NCBI GenBank assembly: GCA_900550025.1
Contig: URQP01000024.1
Span: 1 to 26,148, forward strand
DNA: 26,148 bases
Reading direction: 5' to 3'
Source of the DNA: an uncultured Porphyromonadaceae bacterium
Lineage (GTDB): Bacteria; Bacteroidota; Bacteroidia; Bacteroidales; Muribaculaceae
Part shown: positions 8,661 to 15,394 of the stretch, one piece after another
Layout of the letters: every line of letters starts with the position of its first letter
Numbering within the stretch: position 1 is the first letter of the stretch
The notes under the pieces: generated by a model
Database searches by the model: none
Seen by the model: the letters and a program-made list of their open reading frames with translations, nothing else
Told to the model about the DNA's origin: nothing
Translations under genes and position numbers: made by a program

Positions 8661-10097
8661 ATGGAAAGCAATTCAAAACTCAATATAAAAGAATTCCTCG
8701 ACAAGGACGAACAGAAAGACCTGCTGCGTTTTCTGACAGCCGGCTCAGTGGATGACGGCAAATCCACGCTTATCGGACGTCTGCTCTTCGACAGCAAAAA
8801 AATATATGAGGACCAGCTCGACGCGCTCGAACGTGACAGCAAGCGTATGGGCAACGCCGGCGACCATATTGACTATGCCCTGCTTCTCGACGGACTGAAA
8901 GCCGAGCGTGAGCAAGGAATCACGATTGATGTGGCATACCGCTATTTCAGTACAAACAACCGCAAGTTCATCATCGCCGACACCCCGGGACACGAGCAAT
9001 ATACCCGCAATATGATTACGGGCGGCTCCACAGCGAATGCGGCCGTGATTCTCGTCGATGCGCGTACAGGAGTGATTACCCAGACACGCCGCCACACGTT
9101 CCTCATTTCGCTTCTCGGAATCAAGCATGTGGTGCTTGCCGTCAACAAGATGGACCTTGTGGATTTTGACAAAGCAGTGTTCGACAAGATTGTAAAAGAC
9201 TATACGGATTTCGTTTCCACACTCAATATTCCGGACGTGACCTGCATACCGCTGTCGGCTTTAGACGGTGACAACGTAGTCGAGAAAAGCCAACGCACGC
9301 CGTGGTACAACGGCAAATGCCTGCTCGACTATCTCGAGACAGTGCCTATCGACCTCGACCGCAACTACGACGATTTCCGCTATCCTGTGCAATACGTATT
9401 GCGCCCTAACTTGGATTTCCGCGGATTCAGCGGCAAGGTTGCGAGCGGCGTAATCCGCAAAGGCGATACCGTAATGGCTCTGCCGTCGCGCAAGATGTCG
9501 AAAGTGAAGAGCATTGTCACCTATGACGGCGAATTGGAAGAGGCGTTCCCGCCGTTGTGCGTAACTCTCACTTTAGAGGACGAAATCGACATATCGCGCG
9601 GAGAAATGCTTGTAAAGCCTGACAATCTGCCATACGAAGACCGCAATTTCGAGGCTATGCTCGTATGGATGGACGAAGAAGATATGGACGTTAACAAGCA
9701 GTTCTATCTGAAACAGACCACCAACACCACTCGTGCCCGCATCGACAACATAAAATACAAAGTCGATGTCAACACAATGGAGAAATCGAAAGTCGACAAA
9801 CTCGTGCTCAACGAGATTGGAAGAGTTGTATTTACCACCGGAAAAGAGTTGTTCTTCGACCCTTACCACAAGAACAAGCAGACAGGGGCGTTCGTCCTTA
9901 TCGACCCGATAACCAACAACACTTCCGCCGTCGGTATGATTATCGACCGTGTCGATGCAAAGGATATGGTGCACGACGACGCTATCGCAACTATAGATCT
10001 GAATGCTCTCGGTATCGACGAGTCACATCACGAGGCAATCAGGAAAGTGTGTGACGAACTGGCAAAACAGGGGCTTACAATCAAAATTAAAAACTGA
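8661..10097 (+). CDS. cysN: Sulfate adenylyltransferase subunit 1, GTPase (CysN)
   Basis: A 478-residue translational-GTPase-like subunit that drives APS formation by GTP hydrolysis. G1 is [10 protein letters not shown]3 is [12 protein letters not shown] and G4 is NKMDLVD, followed by EF-Tu-like beta-barrel domains. The reading frame is open back to 8586 inside cysD, but the ATG at 8661 ([13 protein letters not shown]) is preferred: it follows the cysD stop, is preceded by AAAGGA, and gives a normal N-terminus. It lacks a fused APS kinase domain, consistent with the separate cysC. Five bases separate its stop region from the sulfotransferase start. Confidence 0.95.
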   Translation: MESNSKLNIKEFLDKDEQKDLLRFLTAGSVDDGKSTLIGRLLFDSKKIYEDQLDALERDSKRMGNAGDHIDYALLLDGLKAEREQGITIDVAYRYFSTNNRKFIIADTPGHEQYTRNMITGGSTANAAVILVDARTGVITQTRRHTFLISLLGIKHVVLAVNKMDLVDFDKAVFDKIVKDYTDFVSTLNIPDVTCIPLSALDGDNVVEKSQRTPWYNGKCLLDYLETVPIDLDRNYDDFRYPVQYVLRPNLDFRGFSGKVASGVIRKGDTVMALPSRKMSKVKSIVTYDGELEEAFPPLCVTLTLEDEIDISRGEMLVKPDNLPYEDRNFEAMLVWMDEEDMDVNKQFYLKQTTNTTRARIDNIKYKVDVNTMEKSKVDKLVLNEIGRVVFTTGKELFFDPYHKNKQTGAFVLIDPITNNTSAVGMIIDRVDAKDMVHDDAIATIDLNALGIDESHHEAIRKVCDELAKQGLTIKIKN

Positions 10098-10102
10098 CAA
10101 TT

Positions 10103-11203
10103 ATGGGACTGACATTCGACAACCTTCCGGTAAACACTCTTGTGGGAGCCAATTGGAATACATTCAAGACGCTGACCGAAGGTCAGGAAATCGGTGACAA
10201 ATATAAAGGCAAATACCGCCTTACCAAGGCCGTATGCCGCTTGTTGAGTCTGCTGCAACCGATAGAGGACTCCGCCTACAAAAAGATTGCGGACAAACCG
10301 CTTGAAAACGACCCTCTGTTCATCCTCGGACACTGGCGCAGCGGAACGACGTTCGTCCACAACGTGTTTGCCTGCGACAAGCAGTTCGGCTATACCACTA
10401 CATACCAGACTGTATTTCCGAATCTTGTGCTGAAAGGGCAGCCTTTTTTCAAGAAAAATATGGCGATGCTGATGCCCGACCACCGTCCTACCGACAATAT
10501 GGAGCTGAAGCCCGACCTTCCGCAGGAAGAGGAGTTTGCGTTGTCGAATATGATACCCTACACTTTCTATAATTTCTGGTTTTTCCCGCAACGCTGGATG
10601 GAGTACTGCGACCGCTTCCTGACGTTCGAGAAAATCACCGAGGAGGAGAGGAAAGTGTTCAAGGAGGCGTTCTTGCGTTTGGTGAAAGTGTCGCTTGCCA
10701 ACACCGGTGGCACGCGCTATCTGAGTAAGAATCCCCCGCATACCGGTCGGATAAAGACGTTGGTGGAGATGTTCCCCAACGCAAAGTTCATCTATCTGAT
10801 GCGCAACCCCTATACCGTGTTCGAGAGTACGCGCAGCTTCTTCACTAACACGATAAAGCCGTTGAAACTTCAGGACATCAGCAACGAGCAGATTGTTGCC
10901 AACATCGTGGAGACCTACAAGCGGCTTTACGACCGATACGAGGCCGACAAGCACCTCATTCCGGAGGGCAACCTCTACGAAATGAAATTCGAGGACTTCG
11001 AGAAGGACGCATACGATATGACCAAGGAGATATATCAGAAGCTCAATCTCGGCGGGTTCGACAAGGCAGAAGCCGACATCGTGAAATACCTCGACAAGAA
11101 AAAGGGCTATAAGAAGAATAAATACAAATATGAGGACGCAACAGTGAAAATCGTGGAGGACAACTGGAGCAAAGCCCTCAATGACTGGAATTATTCTCTG
11201 TAA
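10103..11203 (+). CDS. PAPS-dependent sulfotransferase (Sulfotransfer_3 type), candidate sterol/lipid sulfotransferase
   Basis: A 366-residue cytosolic-type sulfotransferase that would transfer sulfonate from PAPS to an acceptor hydroxyl. The 5'-phosphosulfate loop is GHWRSGTTF at residues 76-84. The 3'-phosphate site is FIYLMRNPYTVFES with Arg234 and Ser242 eight residues apart, as in known sulfotransferases. No signal peptide or membrane segment is evident. It begins 5 bases after cysN and is the last gene before a strong terminator, so its donor is made by the same transcript. From memory, the Bacteroides thetaiotaomicron cholesterol sulfotransferase (BT_0416) sits beside an SLC13 permease and cys activation genes; similarity of context suggests a sterol, bile-acid-like or lipid acceptor. 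Acceptor identity is inference; the fold and PAPS use are well supported. Confidence 0.87.
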   Translation: MGLTFDNLPVNTLVGANWNTFKTLTEGQEIGDKYKGKYRLTKAVCRLLSLLQPIEDSAYKKIADKPLENDPLFILGHWRSGTTFVHNVFACDKQFGYTTTYQTVFPNLVLKGQPFFKKNMAMLMPDHRPTDNMELKPDLPQEEEFALSNMIPYTFYNFWFFPQRWMEYCDRFLTFEKITEEERKVFKEAFLRLVKVSLANTGGTRYLSKNPPHTGRIKTLVEMFPNAKFIYLMRNPYTVFESTRSFFTNTIKPLKLQDISNEQIVANIVETYKRLYDRYEADKHLIPEGNLYEMKFEDFEKDAYDMTKEIYQKLNLGGFDKAEADIVKYLDKKKGYKKNKYKYEDATVKIVEDNWSKALNDWNYSL

Positions 11204-11207
11204 AATG

Positions 11208-11242
11208 AAAACAGGGGCGGGGTAACTCGCCCCTGATTTTTT
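11208..11242 (+). terminator. Strong intrinsic terminator of the sulfonation operon
   Basis: CAGGGGCG (11212-11219) and CGCCCCTG (11228-11235) form a perfect G+C-rich 8-bp stem with an 8-base loop, followed by ATTTTTT (11236-11242). It begins 8 bases after the sulfotransferase stop and closes the five-gene unit. Confidence 0.9.
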
Positions 11243-11262
11243 GATATTGGTAATTGGTTGCT

Positions 11263-12078
11263 ATGAGAAAATTCGGGATTTTGTTGGTTGCGCTTTTTGC
11301 CGGCGCGGCTTTTGGGGCGTGTTCCAAGAGCGTTGACGATGTTGATGACGGGAATATCGGCGAGCTTACAGAAATAGGGATGGTCAATACCCTTGAATTG
11401 CAGAAGCGGTTGGTTGATCGGTTCAATATCGGAGATGATGAAGAGGAATTCTATAAGATTCAACTGTATCTGTCGGGACTTGACTTGCCGATGCCGTGGG
11501 ACGGAAAGTTCGAGAGCTTGGAGCAGATGTATGTGATTTTGGCGGATATGTATGTGAATTTGCCGTCTGGTAATGACCGTCCGGCGAATCCTCCTCATTT
11601 GGAAAAATTCTTTTTAGGTTCTGATTCTGCGGAGAAATACTATGAGTTGATGATTGCCAATGAATCATCGTATAAGGTTTTGATGGCATCCAACTTAACT
11701 GAGGACTATTCCGAATTTTGGGATTTTCTTCCTATGGTTGATGTATTATGGGACGAGTTGAAAAATAATTCAGAATCTTATAAAGAAGAATGCAAGGTCT
11801 TGAACAAAAAAGAAGCATACTATACAGTTGCGCTGACTGGTCAACAGAAAGTCTGTATGGTGAAGTATCGCTCTGTCATTACTTCTTCTTCGTCTGTTAT
11901 GGGAATCGACGAACCGATGACAGACACCGATTCTTTGATTGTGTTGGAGGGTAACGGTGATATTGTGCCGTTCAACTATATGGATGCCCGCATTCTTTCC
12001 GACTTGGTCAATGAAGTTAGGGAGAAGAGGTTCGAGAACAGCGCTTTGGACGGCATACTTGCCAGTTATTTTGATTAG
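11263..12078 (+). CDS. Uncharacterised lipoprotein
   Basis: A 271-residue protein of unrecognised family. The N-terminus MRKFGILLVALFAGAAFGAC is a lipoprotein signal with Cys20 as the lipidated residue. The following SKSVDDVDDG is serine- and acid-rich, similar to Bacteroidetes surface-export signals, so outer-membrane surface display is plausible. The rest is acidic, without membrane segments or obvious catalytic motifs; aromatic pairs (EKYYELM, EFWDFLP) suggest an alpha-rich globular domain. An in-frame ATG three codons upstream (11254) would spoil the signal slightly, so 11263 is chosen. It starts 21 bases after the operon terminator and has no clear promoter box, so it may be served by readthrough or an atypical promoter. 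Its stop overlaps the stop of the opposing gene by 4 bases. Confidence 0.75.
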   Translation: MRKFGILLVALFAGAAFGACSKSVDDVDDGNIGELTEIGMVNTLELQKRLVDRFNIGDDEEEFYKIQLYLSGLDLPMPWDGKFESLEQMYVILADMYVNLPSGNDRPANPPHLEKFFLGSDSAEKYYELMIANESSYKVLMASNLTEDYSEFWDFLPMVDVLWDELKNNSESYKEECKVLNKKEAYYTVALTGQQKVCMVKYRSVITSSSSVMGIDEPMTDTDSLIVLEGNGDIVPFNYMDARILSDLVNEVREKRFENSALDGILASYFD

Positions 12079-12716
12079 CGGATGGTACGGCCTTGGAACA
12101 CATTGGTGTTGTAGGGCTTCAGTTTGCCGGAGAACGTGATGCGCACAGGGTAGAAGTTTGAATTGACCGTTACATCGCACGATGTGCCGTTCTTTGGCAG
12201 CGTGAATGATATGTCGGCCGATATGGCCGTGCCTGTCACCATCATACGGTAGAGGAGGTTGCCTTTCTTGTCGAACCTTTTTTCTACATTGGTTATCCTT
12301 CCTTCCACTGTTATTCCTCCCAATCCGTTAGGGCCGCTGAAACCGCGCTCGAAGGCGAGCTGCACGGTCGCTTCGTTGCCTTGTACAAGCACGAAGTTGG
12401 TGGATTGGTTGACGTTTACGGTATAACCGCGGCGGAAACGTACTCTGTCGGCCACTATCACGAAGTGCATATCGTCGATGGCGGCGAGAGCCATTTCGAA
12501 TTGCAGGGAGTCGAGAAGTTCTTGCTGGCGTTTCTTTTCCTGTTTCTCTTTTTCTTTGCGCAGCTTTTCCGCCGCTTTGGCCGCTTTCTTGGCTTTGCGT
12601 TTTTCTGCCCGTGTCATTTCCACGGTAGCGTTGTTGTCGGCGGTGGTGGCAAACGCTTCCATTCCGCTGAGACAGATTGATATGGCTGTGAAAATCATTA
12701 AAATCGTACGTTTCAT
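12075..12716 (-). CDS. DUF4251 family secreted protein
   Basis: A 213-residue exported protein. Residues 1-23 form a signal peptide ending near AFA. Residues about 33-72 are a highly charged Lys/Glu/Ala helix, likely a coiled coil or linker. Residues about 80-205 match the DUF4251 pattern as I remember it: FVLVQGNEATVQLAF, GPNGLGGITVEGRITN, a KKGN turn and paired beta strands near the end. DUF4251 is a Bacteroidetes family without an established function. It is the last gene of a probable SMR-bioB-DUF4199-DUF4251 transcript, 46 bases after DUF4199, and collides tail to tail with the lipoprotein gene. Confidence 0.8.
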   Translation of the reverse strand: MKRTILMIFTAISICLSGMEAFATTADNNATVEMTRAEKRKAKKAAKAAEKLRKEKEKQEKKRQQELLDSLQFEMALAAIDDMHFVIVADRVRFRRGYTVNVNQSTNFVLVQGNEATVQLAFERGFSGPNGLGGITVEGRITNVEKRFDKKGNLLYRMMVTGTAISADISFTLPKNGTSCDVTVNSNFYPVRITFSGKLKPYNTNVFQGRTIR

Positions 12717-12762
12717 AATATATATGTTTTGATTGTCTATTGTTAAAACAAATAAAGGTGTC

Positions 12763-13287
12763 TTATTGTTTAGGATGGCGTTTGCGTACTATGGCAGAAA
12801 GCAGCATCGAGAGCAGCGATCCGAAGAATGTGGTCATCCACAGCATTTCCACGGCTACTTCTATCGGTGTGGGCAGCATATTGTTGTCGATTACGGTGTC
12901 GATTACTTCTGCTATGCCGGAAGAGTTGCCCGGGTCGAGTTCTCTGTAGAGTTCTACTGCATTCACGGCCTGACGGTAGATAAAATCAGAGTCAATATAT
13001 TGCAGGTAGGCGTATGAGCATAGTGCGCATATCATCGAGCCGCCGATGAATATAGATATGCCGAGCATCCATAGCGAGGCGAAGTCGGAAGTGCAGAAAT
13101 ATTTCTTGTGGGTCTTTGCGATAAGGCTGTAGGCGAAGAATGGGGTATAGCACAGCATTGCCAATCCGGCAAGCGACAGCAGCGACGACTTTTCGCTCCA
13201 CACGGTGAAAAGGAATATCAGTGTCAGGTATATTCCCATCGGCACTCCTTTGTATGCTCCTTCGCGATATACTTGTCCCGGTGTCAT
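12763..13287 (-). CDS. DUF4199-like integral membrane protein
   Basis: A 174-residue protein with about four hydrophobic segments: roughly residues 16-30, 37-57, 70-92 and 147-165. The opening MTPGQVYREGAYKGVPMGIYL and a loop before the last helix with EVIDTVIDNNMLPTPIEVAVE resemble DUF4199, a Bacteroidetes inner-membrane family of unknown role. It starts 4 bases beyond the bioB stop, so it is almost certainly co-transcribed with bioB; no functional link to biotin is known. Confidence 0.7.
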   Translation of the reverse strand: MTPGQVYREGAYKGVPMGIYLTLIFLFTVWSEKSSLLSLAGLAMLCYTPFFAYSLIAKTHKKYFCTSDFASLWMLGISIFIGGSMICALCSYAYLQYIDSDFIYRQAVNAVELYRELDPGNSSGIAEVIDTVIDNNMLPTPIEVAVEMLWMTTFFGSLLSMLLSAIVRKRHPKQ

Positions 13288-13291
13288 TCTT

Positions 13292-14257
13292 TTACTGTTT
13301 TTTAGTTGTGAATCCGCATTCTTCGAACAGGCGAAAATCGTCGGCCACGTTGTTGCCGGTCGTGGTCAGCAGGTCGCCTATCATCGTGCCGTTCACTCCT
13401 CCGCGCATCATCCGTTTCACGGCTTCGCGCGACAGCCTTGCCCTGCCGCCTGCAAAGCGGATAACAACTTTTGGAAGTATGAGCCGGAATATTGCGGCGG
13501 TGCGTATGATTTCTTCCTCGCCGAGCAGAGGAGTATTTTCCAACGCTGTGCCTTTTATAGGATTCAGTACGTTGAGCGGTACGGAGTCTACACCAAGCTC
13601 TTTAAGCTCGAACGCGAATTCCACGCGCTGGCGCATCGTCTCGCCCATCCCTATGATTCCTCCGCTGCACACTTCCAGACCAACGGATTTTGCGTCGCGT
13701 ATCGTCTGTCGTTTGTCGCCGGGGGTATGTGTGGTGCAAAGCGACAGGAAATATGCCGATACTGTCTCCATATTGCAGTGGTAGCGTGTCACCCCGGCTG
13801 CTTTGAGCATCTCCAACGTCGGTTTGTCGACAAGCCCCATCGAGGCGCAGAGCTTCATGTCGGTTTCGGAGGCTATTTTTTTGTAATCGTCGCAGAATCT
13901 TTCAGCGTCTCTTGCGCTTACTTTGCGTCCGCTTGTCACCATCGAAAACCTGTCAACGCCATAGCCGTCGTTGCGTTTGGCAAGATTCAACAGTGTTTCC
14001 GTATCGATTATCTCATATTTCTTCACGTCGGATTTTGCCTTCACCGACTGCGAGCACCATTTGCAGTCCTCGCCGCACAGTCCGGAGCGGGCATTGACGA
14101 TGGAACAAGTATCCATCCGGTCACCGCAGAACTGGCGGCGTATCTCGTCGGCTGCGTCGCAAAGCTCGTCGATGTCGCAATTTTCTGCCAGCTGAACAGC
14201 TTCGTCTATTGTTATGCTGCCGCCATCCAATATGCGGCGTTTTATCTCTTCAATCAT
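13292..14257 (-). CDS. bioB: Biotin synthase BioB, variant auxiliary-cluster ligands
   Basis: A 321-residue radical SAM enzyme inserting sulfur into dethiobiotin. The radical SAM cluster is Cys61-x3-Cys65-x2-Cys68 (GLCGEDCKWCSQS). Comparing with remembered E. coli BioB, Cys128 and Cys188 correspond to Cys137 (KLCASMG) and Cys197 (EVCSGG), and Arg260 to Arg267 (IRFAGGR). The position of E. coli Cys97 is Ser105 (RFSMVTSGR), while Cys161 (RYHCNMET) stands where E. coli has His152. The classical [2Fe-2S] ligand set is therefore incomplete, and another auxiliary cluster is likely, as reported for type II BioB of anaerobes. No other bio genes are nearby. It lies 57 bases downstream of the SMR gene, with a long hairpin in the gap, and 4 bases before DUF4199. 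Confidence 0.92.
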   Translation of the reverse strand: MIEEIKRRILDGGSITIDEAVQLAENCDIDELCDAADEIRRQFCGDRMDTCSIVNARSGLCGEDCKWCSQSVKAKSDVKKYEIIDTETLLNLAKRNDGYGVDRFSMVTSGRKVSARDAERFCDDYKKIASETDMKLCASMGLVDKPTLEMLKAAGVTRYHCNMETVSAYFLSLCTTHTPGDKRQTIRDAKSVGLEVCSGGIIGMGETMRQRVEFAFELKELGVDSVPLNVLNPIKGTALENTPLLGEEEIIRTAAIFRLILPKVVIRFAGGRARLSREAVKRMMRGGVNGTMIGDLLTTTGNNVADDFRLFEECGFTTKKQ

Positions 14258-14263
14258 AACCGG

Positions 14264-14296
14264 GGAATGAAAAACTTTGTAAAGTTAGCTCATTCC
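14264..14296. promoter_or_regulatory. Long imperfect hairpin in the SMR-bioB gap, just before the bioB start
   Basis: GGAATGA (14264-14270) pairs with TCATTCC (14290-14296), and inside it AACTTT (14273-14278) pairs with AAAGTT (14281-14286). The two stems are separated by AA/AGC and closed by a 2-base GT, so the tip needs to open in RNA. It ends 6 bases before the bioB ATG on the minus strand and lacks a T-run, so it is not a standard terminator. It could be a leader hairpin or a protein-binding palindrome. Confidence 0.45.
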
Positions 14297-14314
14297 TTTC
14301 AGAAATGGAACAGG

Positions 14315-14635
14315 TCACACCATTTTCAGCCCGATGATCGAGATTATCAGTGTAGTGATGAAGAACAGCCGGGCGAAAGTGGCGGGTTCGTTGAAGAAGA
14401 AAATGCCTACCAATACGGTGCCGACCGCTCCGATTCCTGTCCATATAGGGTAGGCGGTGCCGATGGGTATGGTCTGTACGGCTTTTGCAAGTAAAACCAT
14501 GCTAAGCGTAAGGCTTATGAGGAAGCCCGCCGTCCATAGGTAATGCTCGAGTGCGGTGGTCTCTTTCATTTTGCCGAGGCAGAAAGCGAATCCTGTCTCG
14601 AACAGCCCGGCGATAATCAGTATAGCCCAGTTCAT
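14315..14635 (-). CDS. sugE: Small multidrug resistance protein, SugE/Gdx guanidinium-exporter type
   Basis: A 106-residue, four-helix inner-membrane protein. Helix 1 contains the essential Glu13 (AGLFETGFAF), the proton and substrate binding residue of the SMR family. The AYPIWTGIGAVGTVLVGI stretch in helix 3 matches the SugE/Gdx branch more closely than EmrE. Members of that branch export guanidinium in exchange for protons as antiparallel dimers. No guanidine riboswitch-like leader was recognised upstream. It is the first gene of the minus-strand run leading to bioB, with a -7 box 31 bases upstream. Confidence 0.88.
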   Translation of the reverse strand: MNWAILIIAGLFETGFAFCLGKMKETTALEHYLWTAGFLISLTLSMVLLAKAVQTIPIGTAYPIWTGIGAVGTVLVGIFFFNEPATFARLFFITTLIISIIGLKMV

Positions 14636-14665
14636 ATCTACTTTATCGTATTGTTAGACGTATTG

Positions 14666-14673
14666 CAAAGTTA
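14666..14673 (-). promoter_or_regulatory. Bacteroidetes -7 box for the SMR-bioB transcript
   Basis: The minus strand reads TAACTTTG, an exact TAnnTTTG match 31 bases upstream of the SMR start. No clear TTG at -33. The 14636-14857 stretch otherwise contains only this, a G-run and a + strand -7 box; no RNA gene or further reading frame was recognised there. Confidence 0.5.
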
Positions 14674-14795
14674 TGTTATATCTCTGAATTTTTATGGTGG
14701 TGTAACGGCTAATGATTAGTTTGTAATCAATTTTTCAATAGGGTTTCTGTCGCTTTAATAAGGCATCAATTGGATGGTTTAACAAGATTTAACTT

Positions 14796-14803
14796 GGGGG
14801 GGG
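14796..14803. repeat. Homopolymeric G8 tract in the promoter region of the interrupted gene
   Basis: Eight consecutive G residues lie between a TTG (14794-14796, sharing the first G) and the -7 box at 14824-14831. The TTG-to-box spacer is 27 bases as sequenced, longer than the 19-21 usual for Bacteroidales. Such tracts can change length during replication. Confidence 0.6.
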
Positions 14804-14823
14804 TAGAAGTGTGACTGTTTTTA

Positions 14824-14831
14824 TACATTTG
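14824..14831 (+). promoter_or_regulatory. Bacteroidetes -7 promoter box upstream of the interrupted gene
   Basis: TACATTTG is an exact TAnnTTTG match, 26 bases before the ATG at 14858. It supports 14858 as the true original start of the interrupted reading frame. Confidence 0.5.
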
Positions 14832-14857
14832 TGAATCAATAATTAAAATCAATTACT

Positions 14858-15394
14858 ATGAATTATAAAGTACATGATGGACCGTATTATATGGCACAAG
14901 GCTATATCGACGCCCGTGAGGATGATTGCTGCATCACTAATAAAAGGCAAGCGGTAGATTTATGCGGCGGAACATATTGCCAAATGGGGTCGACGGCTTA
15001 TATCAACGGAAAAGTTAGTAAGTGTGTAGTCTAGTGTCCTAATAATTCGCCGTCGAATGTGTGGAGTAACATTTTAGAGCAAAACGAGGATGTATTCCGT
15101 GAGTACCGCAGGGGTACGGATGCCGATACAAAAAAGGATATTGACGAATGCAATAGTGAAAACTGCCGGACGTATATAAAAGATCCTATTATCCGGATTA
15201 TATTCTTGCGGGAAGATGGTAATACATACTATCGTTTCTTGGGTATATACGTATTGGATGTAAAAACATCAAAGGAGAACAATGAGCTTGTATGGCGGCG
15301 TATTTCCATGCGTTTGAATTTGTCTGAGCTGCCACGCATTCTGGATTTGGCGAAATGTGTCAATAATGCGGTTGTGCAATCCCAAGCAATGTGA
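14858..15394 (+). pseudogene. Unknown gene interrupted by one in-frame TAG (58 residues + stop + 119 residues)
   Basis: From the ATG at 14858 a frame runs 58 codons to TAG (15032-15034) and continues in the same frame, without another stop, to TGA at 15392-15394. The first part is a small Cys-rich peptide (Cys24, 25, 36, 41, 56) with no signal peptide. The second part contains the hydrophobic/aromatic strands PIIRIIFLREDG and YYRFLGIYVLDV followed by WRRISMRL. This resembles, from memory only, PUA/SRA-like modules at the ends of some restriction-associated proteins. The promoter box and ATG belong to the first part only. A premature stop in a formerly longer gene is the simplest reading; a genuine 58-residue peptide or stop readthrough are alternatives. 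The 3' end appears to run into foreign LRR-coding DNA, so the original C-terminus is also lost. Confidence 0.55.
15059..15394 (+). CDS. Hypothetical 111-residue reading frame (downstream part of the interrupted gene)
   Basis: If translated on its own, this frame must start at GTG 15059, 24 bases after the TAG that ends the 58-codon frame. It begins VWSNILEQNEDVFREYR, is highly charged, and has no signal peptide or membrane segment. No ribosome-binding site or promoter was seen for it, which favours its being the tail of the gene starting at 14858. Its last residues QSQAM are read from DNA that in another frame encodes a leucine-rich-repeat segment (IPSNVTSVG), so the natural C-terminus is probably missing. 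Its stop overlaps the GTG start of the LRR frame by 4 bases. Confidence 0.4.
   Translation: MWSNILEQNEDVFREYRRGTDADTKKDIDECNSENCRTYIKDPIIRIIFLREDGNTYYRFLGIYVLDVKTSKENNELVWRRISMRLNLSELPRILDLAKCVNNAVVQSQAM

Noticed and set aside
13205..14494. A 429-codon open frame on the + strand opposite DUF4199, bioB and the SMR gene
   Set aside because: It is antisense to three well-supported genes, its translation is rich in Cys/His/Phe/Ala without any recognisable domain, and it has no promoter or signal features. It is a codon-bias shadow.
14636..14857. Guanidine riboswitch near the SMR gene
   Set aside because: The SugE-type exporter suggested one, but no guanidine I-III pattern (for example paired ACGR tetraloop hairpins) was seen on the minus strand before the gene.
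14858..15394. TAG recoding (as Gln or pyrrolysine) explaining the in-frame stop
   Set aside because: TAG is used as the normal final stop of neighbouring genes here (for example 12076-12078 and 16468-16470) and no recoding signal was seen, so a plain premature stop is more likely.
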